Below are positions 1 to 8,536 of a stretch of DNA of 64,000 nucleotides, piece after piece. The DNA comes from Selenomonas sp. AB3002 (lineage in GTDB: Bacteria > Bacillota > Negativicutes > Selenomonadales > Selenomonadaceae). The stretch covers positions 248,001 through 312,000 of the forward strand of contig NZ_JNIO01000002.1 of NCBI RefSeq assembly GCF_000702545.1, written 5' to 3'. Numbering within the stretch: position 1 is the first letter of the stretch; every line of letters begins with the position of its first letter. A program made the position numbers and the translations under genes. The notes below the pieces were generated by a model that was given only the letters and a program-made list of their open reading frames with translations, did no database searches and was not told where the DNA came from.

Positions 1-1740
<1,740 letters not shown>

Positions 1741-1942
1741 TATTGAAGAACTTAATCAAGCTCTCATTTGTTTAAAGAAATTGCCGATTGCTATGTTGTT
1801 CATACCAATCGATGTTTTATTTCAAACCAAAAGGTTTGACTAACATCTGGCTTGAATCATGTTGCATGATTCATTTTGCATTGTTTAGTTTTCAAGGAAC
1901 AACTTGTTTTCTCAAGCATCGCTCTCTTGAAGCGACTTGTTT

Positions 1943-1971
1943 ATTATATCTTGTCTCTTCCAGAGTGTCAA
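1943..1971 (-). promoter_or_regulatory. rRNA promoter P2 (perfect consensus)
   Basis: On the minus strand a TTGACA at 1971-1966 and a TATAAT at 1948-1943 are separated by exactly 17 bp. This is a perfect sigma-A promoter about 200 bp upstream of 16S. The leader between it and the gene is AT-rich and holds no gene. Confidence 0.88.
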
Positions 1972-2078
1972 GCACTTTTTTGAATTTCTTTTTTCAATTT
2001 CCAGCAACCAATCAAGGTGCTCATATTATTGAAGAAAATTCATTCTTGCGCTTGCCGTTCCCGTTAGCGACTTGTATT

Positions 2079-2107
2079 ATGATACACGCACAAAGAAGGT
2101 TTGTCAA
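2079..2107 (-). promoter_or_regulatory. rRNA promoter P1
   Basis: On the minus strand a TTGACA at 2107-2102 and a TATCAT at 2084-2079 are separated by 17 bp. It lies about 135 bp upstream of P2, giving the tandem arrangement usual for rrn operons. The -35 abuts the hairpin that ends the bofA operon. Confidence 0.82.
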
Positions 2108-2139
2108 CAACTTTTTTGAGATTTCCTCAAAAAAGTTGT
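2107..2139 (-). terminator. Perfect hairpin after bofA
   Basis: ACAACTTTTTTGAG and its exact complement flank a 5-nt loop, a 14-bp stem starting 6 bp after the bofA stop. It probably terminates the dnaX-ybaB-recR-bofA transcript. Its distal arm shares one base with the -35 of rRNA promoter P1, so terminator and promoter are butted together with no spacer. The A/T tracts could also act as an UP element. Confidence 0.6.
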
Positions 2140-2144
2140 CCACC

Positions 2145-2390
2145 TTATCCCATATACTTGAGCAAAAGCACTACAATCACGCCCGGCACGCCGAAAATGC
2201 CTGCTATCAGGGCATTCAGAATGCTTATCTCTACGCCTGCCCCAAAGAGGTTTACCACCCAGAGGATAATAGCGCCTGCAATGCTATTGGTGATCAGTTT
2301 CCATACTACTTGCAAAGGCAGTGTGATAACCTTTGCTATCAGCGCCAGTACGATGATGCCCACAGCAAAAGCTACAATAAGTTCCAACAT
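2145..2390 (-). CDS. bofA: BofA-family membrane protein
   Basis: The 81-residue hydrophobic protein belongs to the family named for the inhibitor of pro-sigma-K processing. It is nearly all membrane: an N-terminal helix (residues ~2-30) and a second hydrophobic span (~55-78) with glycine-rich turns. BofA in sporulating Firmicutes holds the SpoIVFB protease inactive. Homologues also occur in non-sporulating Negativicutes, where their role is unclear. It lies 2 bp after recR, the standard recR-bofA pairing, and is last in the dnaX operon before a hairpin and the rRNA promoters. Family assignment rests on composition, size and synteny. Confidence 0.8.
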   Translation of the reverse strand: MLELIVAFAVGIIVLALIAKVITLPLQVVWKLITNSIAGAIILWVVNLFGAGVEISILNALIAGIFGVPGVIVVLLLKYMG

Positions 2391-2392
2391 TA

Positions 2393-2989
2393 TCAGATTT
2401 CCCTCCGATTTTCCATGGCCTTGGACAAGGTTACCTCATCAGCATACTCCAAATCTCCCCCTACAGGCAGCCCGTGAGCTATGCGGGTGACCTTGATGCC
2501 CATGGGCTTTAAGAGCCTGGCCAGATACATGGCAGTAGCCTCTCCCTCTACATTGGGATTGGTGGCCATGATGATTTCCTTGACAGACTCATCTTCCAGA
2601 CGCCCCAGAAGTTCCTTGATGCGTATATCGCCGGGCCCAACCCCTTCCAAAGGAGAAAGGGCTCCGTGCAGCACATGGTAAAGCCCCTTGTAATCTCTCA
2701 TGCGCTCCATGGCTGCCACATCCTGGGGCTGCTCCACCACGCAGATGACAGAGTGATCACGCTCGGCAGAAGCACAGATAGCACAGGGATTGCGGTCACT
2801 TAGGTTGAAGCAGGTATTGCAGAAGCCTATCTTTTCCTTGGCCTCGATGATAGCCCCCGCCAGTGCCCTTGCCTCTCCCGCATCCATATCCAGTACATGA
2901 TAAGCAAGGCGCACTGCCGTTTTGGCACCAATGCCCGGCAGTGCGCGAAAATGCTCTATGAGTTTTGCAAGGGGTGCAATGTGCTCCAC
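2393..2989 (-). CDS. recR: Recombination mediator protein RecR
   Basis: RecR is a 198-residue protein that with RecO and RecF loads RecA at gapped DNA. Visible parts are an N-terminal helix-hairpin-helix segment ([14 protein letters not shown], residues ~15-29), a four-Cys zinc finger (CNTC...CAIC, ~57-72) and a Toprim domain (ICVVE, ~80 on). The C-terminal Walker-like stretch ([11 protein letters not shown]) is present. The length matches the family norm of about 198-200. It lies directly after ybaB (stop/start adjacent) and before bofA, a cluster widely conserved in Firmicutes. Confidence 0.97.
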   Translation of the reverse strand: MEHIAPLAKLIEHFRALPGIGAKTAVRLAYHVLDMDAGEARALAGAIIEAKEKIGFCNTCFNLSDRNPCAICASAERDHSVICVVEQPQDVAAMERMRDYKGLYHVLHGALSPLEGVGPGDIRIKELLGRLEDESVKEIIMATNPNVEGEATAMYLARLLKPMGIKVTRIAHGLPVGGDLEYADEVTLSKAMENRREI

Positions 2990-3325
2990 TTAGAACAACC
3001 CCGGGGGCAGGCCAAGACCAGCCGTCATCTTCTGCATTTCTGAGGCCATCATGTCATCAACCTTTTTCACAGACTCATTGAAGGCAGCAGAGATGAGATC
3101 CTGCAGCATCTCCACATCCTCCGGATCTACAGCTGCCGGAGAAATGGTAAGCGCCTGCACGCGCTTCTCGCCGTCCATGACAATCTTCACGGCACCGCCG
3201 CCAGCAGTCACTTCCACAGTCTTGCGCTTCAATTCCTCCTGCATCTTCTTCATGTCGTTCTGCATCTTCTGGACTTTCTTCATCATACCGGCCATATTGC
3301 CCATATTGCCCATGCCACCAAACAT
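2990..3325 (-). CDS. ybaB: YbaB/EbfC nucleoid-associated protein
   Basis: This 111-residue DNA-binding protein is of the YbaB/EbfC family, which forms dimers that bind nucleoid DNA. The N-terminus is glycine- and methionine-rich (MFGGMGNMGNMAGMM), followed by a long helix with KKVQKMQNDMKKMQEEL and the conserved VTAGGGAVKIVMDG core. The start at 3325 is chosen over an upstream in-frame start because GAGAGGTG lies about 8 nt before it and the upstream 23 residues match nothing in the family. It sits between dnaX and recR, its usual place. Confidence 0.95.
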   Translation of the reverse strand: MFGGMGNMGNMAGMMKKVQKMQNDMKKMQEELKRKTVEVTAGGGAVKIVMDGEKRVQALTISPAAVDPEDVEMLQDLISAAFNESVKKVDDMMASEMQKMTAGLGLPPGLF

Positions 3326-3390
3326 TAGCAGACACCTCTCTTTTCTATCTTGATCAACTCTACTTAGACTACCAAAACCCATGGCGGTAG

Positions 3391-5103
3391 TCAACTGTTT
3401 TCCTCTTCCACAGCCACGATATTATCCCCGAAAACCTCCATGGCTTTCGCAAGAGCCGGTGGCCTTTCCTCCGGCGGAATCTCCACCCGGGGAGGTGATT
3501 CTATCTGCACCTCTGGTTCCTTCCTTGGACGGGGAGCAGGCGGCGGTGCCAGGGGAGCATCTTCACCTCTGGCCACCAGACGCAGGGCCCTTCCTGCCAG
3601 ATTTGCCAGTATCTCCTCGCAAAGAGCCCTGTAGTTGCGGGCAGTCAGGGAAGCCATCAGGCTGTTGCCGAAAGCTATGACAAACTGGCTCTGGTTCATG
3701 CCCACAAAACGTCCCTGCTGCAGGCAGGCCAGCACAGGCGCCTTATTCCGGGCCTTAAGTTCCTGCAAAAGGCCATGCCAAAGCTGCACGCCAGACTCAT
3801 CTGCCGTCAGCGCCCCCACCGGCTCTCCCGAAGAAGCAGTAGGACGGGGCTGTGCAGGACGGGCAGGCCGGGGCGCAGGCATAGCCGCCACCGGGGCAGC
3901 AGCTGCCGCTCCCTTGGCCAGGGCCGCCGTGACCTGTGCCAGTTTGGCCTCCAATTGGGCCAGTCTGGCCTCATCTGCCGGAGCAGCCACAGCCTGCACG
4001 GCGGCAGCCTCTCCATTCCCCTCCTCACGGCACAGGGAAAGCAACGCCACCTCCACCGTAATGCGGGGCTGTGGTGACCATTTCAATTCCGTCAGAGCCT
4101 CATGCAGCCGCCCTATCATCTGCATCAAGCGGTCCGCAGGGAAGAACTTCGCCTGCTCCTCCAGAGCCTCCTGCTTTTCCTCATAAAGGTCGAGCTGCTC
4201 CAAACTGCCTGCCGCCTGATAGATCATCAGGCTACGCAGATGCAGGGAAAGTTCCACCAGAATCTGCTTCAAGTCCTGCCCCTCCCGCAAGAGCTCTGCC
4301 AGGATTTCCAGCACTTCCTGGGTCTTTTTGCCAGCCAGGGCCGCCGTAAGCTTATAAATCCAGTCATGGCCCACCAGCCCCAGGATGCGCCGCACCCTGT
4401 CAGCCGTCACCGTGCCCTCGGCCAGAGAAGCACACTGGTCAAGAATGGAAAGGGCATCACGCAGGCCGCCGTCTGCCTGCAAAGCTATCATAGACAGCGC
4501 TTCGGGCTCTGCCTCTATATCCATGGACGCCACAATGTGAGCCATGCGCGCCTCGATTTCTTTCGCTGTGATGCGCCGGAAATCATAGCGCTGGCAGCGT
4601 GACTGGATGGTAGCCGGCACCTTGTGGGCTTCCGTAGTGGCCAGGATAAAGACCACATGTGCAGGAGGTTCCTCCAGGGTCTTCAAGAGAGCATTGAAAG
4701 CCTCCGTGGTGAGCATGTGCACCTCGTCTATGATGTAGACCTTGTATCTGCCATCCACCGGGGCGAAATTCACCGTCTCGCGCAAGTCACGGATTTCATC
4801 GATGCCACGGTTGGAAGCCGCATCGATTTCAAAGACGTCCATAGAGGAGCCATCGCCGATTTTCCGACAAGGCTCACACTCACCGCAAGGGTCAGGCGTA
4901 GGGCCTTGCTCGCAGTTCAAAGCCCGGGCAAAAATCTTGGCGGTACTGGTCTTGCCTGTACCCCGGGGGCCGGAGAAAAGATAGGCATGGCCAATGCGGC
5001 CGGAAGTGATAGCGTTGGACAGAGTACGACTGATATGCTCCTGCCCCACCAGATCTTTGAAGGTTTCCGGTCTCCACTTGCGATATAAAGCTACATAAGC
5101 CAT
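3391..5103 (-). CDS. dnaX: DNA polymerase III subunits gamma and tau
   Basis: This clamp-loader ATPase of the replisome has 570 residues. The start at 5103 gives the canonical MAYVALYRKWRP and is preceded by AGGGGTGA; an in-frame start 69 bp upstream lies closer to the SRP RNA and is not favoured. Seen in order: Walker A GPRGTGKT (45-52), the zinc module with Cys 64, 73, 76 and 79, Walker B IIDEVHML, the SRC motif (TIQSRCQRY), then AAA+ lid and oligomerisation domains. A long Ala/Pro-rich linker (~residues 395-450) leads to a tau-like C-terminal domain. It heads dnaX-ybaB-recR-bofA and follows the SRP RNA. No clear A-AAA-AAG frameshift site is seen. Confidence 0.97.
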   Translation of the reverse strand: MAYVALYRKWRPETFKDLVGQEHISRTLSNAITSGRIGHAYLFSGPRGTGKTSTAKIFARALNCEQGPTPDPCGECEPCRKIGDGSSMDVFEIDAASNRGIDEIRDLRETVNFAPVDGRYKVYIIDEVHMLTTEAFNALLKTLEEPPAHVVFILATTEAHKVPATIQSRCQRYDFRRITAKEIEARMAHIVASMDIEAEPEALSMIALQADGGLRDALSILDQCASLAEGTVTADRVRRILGLVGHDWIYKLTAALAGKKTQEVLEILAELLREGQDLKQILVELSLHLRSLMIYQAAGSLEQLDLYEEKQEALEEQAKFFPADRLMQMIGRLHEALTELKWSPQPRITVEVALLSLCREEGNGEAAAVQAVAAPADEARLAQLEAKLAQVTAALAKGAAAAAPVAAMPAPRPARPAQPRPTASSGEPVGALTADESGVQLWHGLLQELKARNKAPVLACLQQGRFVGMNQSQFVIAFGNSLMASLTARNYRALCEEILANLAGRALRLVARGEDAPLAPPPAPRPRKEPEVQIESPPRVEIPPEERPPALAKAMEVFGDNIVAVEEENS

Positions 5104-5163
5104 GAACTCACCCCTAAACACACGAAAAGCAGCCTTGCGGCTGCTCATATCTGCTTTTTCACG

Positions 5164-5284
5164 TCGGACCACAGCCCTCAGGCGACCTCACGGCACAGTG
5201 AATGATCCGCTTATCGCTGCTTCCTTCCGGACCTGACGAGGTTCGCGGGATTCCCTTGCGCGAGACCCAAACGCTATGGCCCGA
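5164..5284 (-). ncRNA. ffs: Signal recognition particle RNA (4.5S type)
   Basis: The SRP RNA core is read on the minus strand as GTCAGGTCCGGAAGGAAGCAG, here split as GTCAGGTCC and GGAAGGAAGCAG, which is the Ffh-binding domain IV. The ends pair: TCGGGCCATAGC at the 5' side with GCTGTGGTCCGA at the 3' side. The 121-nt span fits the short bacterial form without an Alu domain. It lies between tRNA-Ser and dnaX, a frequent Firmicute arrangement, and is probably transcribed from the promoter before the tRNA. Confidence 0.93.
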
Positions 5285-5332
5285 CCTGAAAAAGCTTCCT
5301 GCTTCTTTACATAAGGCATTTAGATAAAAAAA

Positions 5333-5424
5333 TGGCGGAGAGTCGGGGATTCGAACCCCGGATACAGTGTTCGCCGTATACACGCTTTCCAGGCGTGCTC
5401 CTTCAACCACTCGGACAACTCTCC
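5333..5424 (-). tRNA. tRNA-Ser (anticodon GGA)
   Basis: This is a class II tRNA of 92 nt with encoded CCA. The acceptor arms GGAGAGT and ACTCTCC pair, the anticodon loop reads CTGGAAA (anticodon GGA, reads UCC/UCU), a long variable arm follows and the T arm is GGGGTTCGAATCCCC. A consensus promoter lies about 65 bp upstream. Confidence 0.97.
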
Positions 5425-5489
5425 ACAATGCTCTACCAAAGAAGCTATTCAGTTTTTGTTGTTTGCGTCTGTCGCTTGCAACGATGATT

Positions 5490-5518
5490 ATTATACGGGC
5501 TTTTAACACTACTGTCAA
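5490..5518 (-). promoter_or_regulatory. Consensus promoter of tRNA-Ser/ffs/dnaX
   Basis: On the minus strand a TTGACA (5518-5513) and a TATAAT (5495-5490) are separated by exactly 17 bp. A/T tracts upstream could serve as an UP element. Confidence 0.85.
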
Positions 5519-5559
5519 CACCTTTTTTGAAAAAAGTTTAAAAAACTTTTCAGGCATTC

Positions 5560-5580
5560 AAAAAGGGAGCCTGCGCTCCC
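5560..5580 (-). terminator. Rho-independent terminator after cheX-like gene
   Basis: GGGAGC-GCAG-GCTCCC followed by TTTTT on the minus strand begins directly after the stop codon at 5582. Confidence 0.85.
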
Positions 5581-5581
5581 T

Positions 5582-6229
5582 TCATTCAAGCTCTATGAAC
5601 TCCTCTGCCGACAGTACAGCTTCGAAGCTGCCAAAGGCAGTAATGACCCGCAGCCGCAGCTGCTCATTGCCAAAAGGCTGTACATTTTCCCCGGACTTTG
5701 GCAGGCCAAGTTCTGCTGTTAGCTTCTCCTTGGCCAGCTGGATAGTGAAAAGGCCGTTCACCACATTCAGCAGTTCCTCCACGCTGTCTATGGCCAGCTC
5801 GTCTATCTCCGGCAGCTCCTCCTGACTATAGCGCCTGGCAATTTCCAGAAACACATCATCGGTAGCAATGATGCCCGGCACGAAGCCCAATGCGCATTTC
5901 AGCGCCTGTGAGGTGCCGTGGTTTGGTTCCCAGGCCATTTCCGTTATGGACACAGGGCTGATGACTGCCTGGGTGGCGGCCATGCTCTGCAGCGAATCCA
6001 GAAGCAGCTCCATGTATTCAGCATATAGTTCCAGCCTGTCCTGAGTGGTATTTGCTGCCGCCCTCATGACTGCCGTCCTTACGGGTCTGGGGTCTACCTC
6101 CACATCATCGGAGAGATAACTCACCAACACGGACTCGTCAGTCTCTGCCTCAGCCAATATGTCCTGCATTTCATCCGTGGAGTAGCCTCCGCCATTCATC
6201 AGGCACTGTGCCACGTTGAAGTCAGCCAT
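5582..6229 (-). CDS. CheX/CheC-like chemotaxis phosphatase-type protein
   Basis: This 215-residue protein is not strongly recognised over its first ~100 residues. The C-terminal half resembles the CheX/CheC fold. The stretch DSVEELLNVVNGLF (~residues 148-161) fits the D-x3-E-x2-N signature with which CheC/CheX proteins dephosphorylate CheY-P. The gene overlaps the preceding CheY-like receiver by 8 bp, so the two are translationally coupled and likely partners. It could instead be a signalling protein of non-flagellar systems. No other chemotaxis genes are in the window. A terminator follows directly. Confidence 0.6.
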   Translation of the reverse strand: MADFNVAQCLMNGGGYSTDEMQDILAEAETDESVLVSYLSDDVEVDPRPVRTAVMRAAANTTQDRLELYAEYMELLLDSLQSMAATQAVISPVSITEMAWEPNHGTSQALKCALGFVPGIIATDDVFLEIARRYSQEELPEIDELAIDSVEELLNVVNGLFTIQLAKEKLTAELGLPKSGENVQPFGNEQLRLRVITAFGSFEAVLSAEEFIELE

Positions 6230-6605
6230 CCAGGCCCACCTTCTTCCGGATGGTTTCCACCACCTTCTGTATCTGCTCGCTCTTGTATGGTTTTTGGATG
6301 AATTCCATAGCTCCCATCTTGAGGGTAGTCATGAGTTTCTGGGGAGAGCCTGCCGAGGACAACATGACCACGGGAATCTCCGGGCTCACCTCCTTGATGA
6401 CCTGCAGTGCCTCGATGCCTCCCACCTCGGGCATGACGATGTCAAGAAAGACACAATCAGGCATCTGCTGCAGCACTATCTCCACCGACTCTTTGCCGTT
6501 GACAGCCTCCAGCACCTCACAGTCCAGCTTCTCCAACTCCGTGCGGAGCTTCTTGCGCAGGAGCTTTGAATCATCGGTAATGAGTATCTTGAGTTTTCTA
6601 TCCAA
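6222..6605 (-). CDS. CheY-like single-domain response regulator
   Basis: The 127-residue protein is a stand-alone receiver domain. The acidic pair is DD near residues 11-12, the phosphoacceptor Asp lies in CVFLDIVMPEVGG (~residue 55), the conserved Ser follows in VVMLSSAGS and the conserved Lys in IQKPYKS. With no output domain it must act through protein contacts, as CheY does. It overlaps the next gene, a CheX-like protein, by 8 bp, which suggests a phospho-switch and its phosphatase. The cognate kinase is not in the window. Confidence 0.88.
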   Translation of the reverse strand: MDRKLKILITDDSKLLRKKLRTELEKLDCEVLEAVNGKESVEIVLQQMPDCVFLDIVMPEVGGIEALQVIKEVSPEIPVVMLSSAGSPQKLMTTLKMGAMEFIQKPYKSEQIQKVVETIRKKVGLDG

Positions 6606-6716
6606 ATTTGCCGCCTCCCCAGCTGCATACTGAGTTATGATTTAATTGCCATTTGCAGTGAATAATGTTTTAAGTGCTATATTCGTCAAACTTTCCCTAT
6701 TTCCTCTCCCCTGCAC

Positions 6717-6751
6717 AAAAAAGGCCTCTCCTTCAAAGAAGGAAAGACCTT
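6717..6751 (-). terminator. Terminator after nupC
   Basis: On the minus strand AAGGTCTTTCCTTC pairs imperfectly with GAAGGAGAGGCCTT and is followed by TTTTTT, beginning 7 bp after the nupC stop. Confidence 0.85.
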
Positions 6752-6758
6752 AAAGATA

Positions 6759-7958
6759 TTACCAGATGAAAAGACCGGTAATGCCTGCGGTAAGCAGCGA
6801 CACCAGGATGCCGGAAAGCATCATGTAAGCCACATTGCGGGAAATGAGCTCATTCTTGCTGTCATCCACCATGCCCTTGAAGCAGCCGATGATCATGCCC
6901 AAGGTGCCGAAGTTGGCAAAGCTGGTGATGAAAGTAGTGAGCACGGCCTGCATGTGGGGGCTGAACTCGCCCATGATATCCTGCACATTCAGCATGACCA
7001 CGAACTCGTTGGTGATGAGCTTGGTGCCCATGTACTGGGCCAGCTTGAAGGCCTCGGACACATCCAGGCCCATGAGCCAGGCAAAGGGGAACATGATGAT
7101 GCCCAAAGTATTTTCCAAAGTGAACTCGGGGTGAATGAGCATCAGTACCTTGTCAATGAGAGCAGCCAGGGCCACAAAGGCGATGACGTTGGCGCAGATG
7201 ATGAGAATCAGCCTGCCTGCCCCCAGGATGGAGTTGCCCAGGAAAGAGAAGAAGGGCTCCCTGCCCTGTCCGCCGTCTGTAACCTGTGCCACCGTGTCTT
7301 CTTCCTCGGAGATCTTCACGGGGTGCAGGATATTGGTGACAATCAGGGCATTGATCACGTTCAGAGGAATAGCGGTGAGGATGAACTCTGCGGGCATCAT
7401 CTTGGTGTAGATGCCCACCATGGCAGCAGTGATGCAGCTCATGGACATCATGGCCAATGTCAGACAGCGGTCAGCCTTCATGCGCTTGAGCTGCAGGCTG
7501 GACACGGCCAGAGCCTCGGTGTTGCCCAGGAACATCATCTCAATGGCAAAGAAGGACTCGAACTTCGGCTGATGGGTGAGCACTGCCAGCCCCTTGCCGA
7601 TCCACTTGATGATGAAGGGCAGCACGCCGATATAGGTGAGGATATCGAACATGGGCACTACCAGCAGAATAGGCAGCAGAGCGGAGGTGAAGAAGTTCAT
7701 CTGCGGCACATTCACCCAGTCCGGAAAGGCAAAGGCAATGCCGTCATAAGCCACGCTCACCAGCCACACGAAGGCCGCCGCCGCACCGCTGACAATCTCA
7801 CGTCCGATGGAGAAGGAGGTGAGGAACCAGGCAATGAAGAGATTCAGCAGAAGCAAGACTCCCACACCCCGCCAGTTGATGCGGTTGCGCTTCTTGGAAA
7901 GCAGGACGCCCACAGCCAGAAAGACCAGTACGCCCAGCACGTTGATGGCAAAATACAT
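6759..7958 (-). CDS. nupC: Concentrative nucleoside transporter, NupC/CNT family
   Basis: This 399-residue inner-membrane nucleoside:cation symporter has about ten hydrophobic segments. Family signatures seen include GNTEALAV (~residues 152-159), the CITAAMVGIY stretch and FAWLMGLDV in the second half. Length matches the ~400-residue CNT norm. It follows cdd in the same orientation and would supply nucleosides to the deoC-deoB-pdp-cdd pathway. A separate promoter and an unusual palindrome precede it, so it can be controlled apart from the deo genes. A terminator follows. Confidence 0.93.
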   Translation of the reverse strand: MYFAINVLGVLVFLAVGVLLSKKRNRINWRGVGVLLLLNLFIAWFLTSFSIGREIVSGAAAAFVWLVSVAYDGIAFAFPDWVNVPQMNFFTSALLPILLVVPMFDILTYIGVLPFIIKWIGKGLAVLTHQPKFESFFAIEMMFLGNTEALAVSSLQLKRMKADRCLTLAMMSMSCITAAMVGIYTKMMPAEFILTAIPLNVINALIVTNILHPVKISEEEDTVAQVTDGGQGREPFFSFLGNSILGAGRLILIICANVIAFVALAALIDKVLMLIHPEFTLENTLGIIMFPFAWLMGLDVSEAFKLAQYMGTKLITNEFVVMLNVQDIMGEFSPHMQAVLTTFITSFANFGTLGMIIGCFKGMVDDSKNELISRNVAYMMLSGILVSLLTAGITGLFIW

Positions 7959-8011
7959 AATAAAAAACTCCCTTGATAAATTGTATGACTGCGACGAAAG
8001 TCACAAGTCCC

Positions 8012-8040
8012 ATTGTCTCACAATAGGACAAAGGTGTCAA
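8012..8040 (-). promoter_or_regulatory. Probable nupC promoter
   Basis: On the minus strand a TTGACA (8040-8035) and a GACAAT (8017-8012) are separated by 17 bp. The -10 is weak, which would fit an activated promoter. It lies 54 bp before the nupC start. Confidence 0.6.
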
Positions 8041-8051
8041 TCCACACGCCC

Positions 8052-8087
8052 AATCTAATGATTTACTCTGTTGCAACTCATTAGATT
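8052..8087. promoter_or_regulatory. Perfect 10-bp inverted repeat upstream of nupC promoter
   Basis: AATCTAATGA and TCATTAGATT are exact complements separated by 16 bp. The site lies 12 bp upstream of the probable nupC -35. No T-tract follows on either strand, so a terminator is unlikely. A position just upstream of a weak promoter suggests a binding site for a dimeric regulator, possibly an activator. The regulator is unknown. Confidence 0.5.
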
Positions 8088-8122
8088 AACCTATTTTTTC
8101 CGTCAATTCTGTCTAAAGGCAA

Positions 8123-8141
8123 GGCCGCCTCCAAGGCGGCC
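8123..8141 (-). terminator. Hairpin after cdd
   Basis: GGCCGCC pairs perfectly with GGCGGCC, followed on the minus strand by TTGCCTTT. It lies 8 bp after the cdd stop. The T-tract is interrupted, so read-through into nupC is possible. Confidence 0.55.
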
Positions 8142-8148
8142 CTGTCAG

Positions 8149-8535
8149 TTACAGATCCTTCTCAGAAAAGGCAAAGGGCAGGACCTCTTCCAGGGTCACA
8201 ACCTTCTTGTCTCCCTTGAGATTAGCCATGATAATCCTGTTTATCTTGAACTCTCCCATGACTTGGCGGCAGGCACCGCAGGGGGAGCAGGGACCTTCCG
8301 TGTCAGCTATGAGGGCGATGGCTTCAATCTCCCTCTCCCCCTCGGACACAGCTTTGAAGATAGCCGTGCGCTCGGCACAGTTGGTGACGGGATAGGAGGA
8401 ATTCTCTATGTTGCACCCGCCGAAAACCTTGCCGGATTTCGTGAGCACTGCCGCCCCCACCTTGAACTTGGAGTACGGGCTATAGGAAAACTCCCTGTAT
8501 TTCTTGGCAACTTCAATCAGTTCTTCATCTGTCAT
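8149..8535 (-). CDS. cdd: Cytidine deaminase
   Basis: The 128-residue zinc enzyme converts cytidine and deoxycytidine to uridine and deoxyuridine. The catalytic motifs are NCAERTAIF (Cys and Glu, ~residues 52-60) and GPCSPCGACRQVM (two zinc Cys, ~80-92), as in the small tetrameric form. YSPYSKFKVGAA near the N-terminus is conserved. The start at 8535 is 1 bp beyond the pdp stop, preceded by a GGAG; the longer reading would overlap pdp by 13 codons. The coupling to pdp points to joint pyrimidine-nucleoside salvage. Confidence 0.96.
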   Translation of the reverse strand: MTDEELIEVAKKYREFSYSPYSKFKVGAAVLTKSGKVFGGCNIENSSYPVTNCAERTAIFKAVSEGEREIEAIALIADTEGPCSPCGACRQVMGEFKINRIIMANLKGDKKVVTLEEVLPFAFSEKDL

Positions 8536-8536
8536 C

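Noticed and set aside
1788-2477. Plus-strand open frame of 229 codons across the rRNA promoter region, bofA and part of recR
   Set aside because: It lies antisense to recognised genes and over two rRNA promoters, has no ribosome site and reads as low-complexity chance sequence.
4320-4360. Possible programmed frameshift in dnaX producing a gamma form
   Set aside because: The best A-rich stretch (AGC-type context with AAAAAG near codons for G-K-K-T) has only five A and does not form A-AAA-AAG; no good stem follows.
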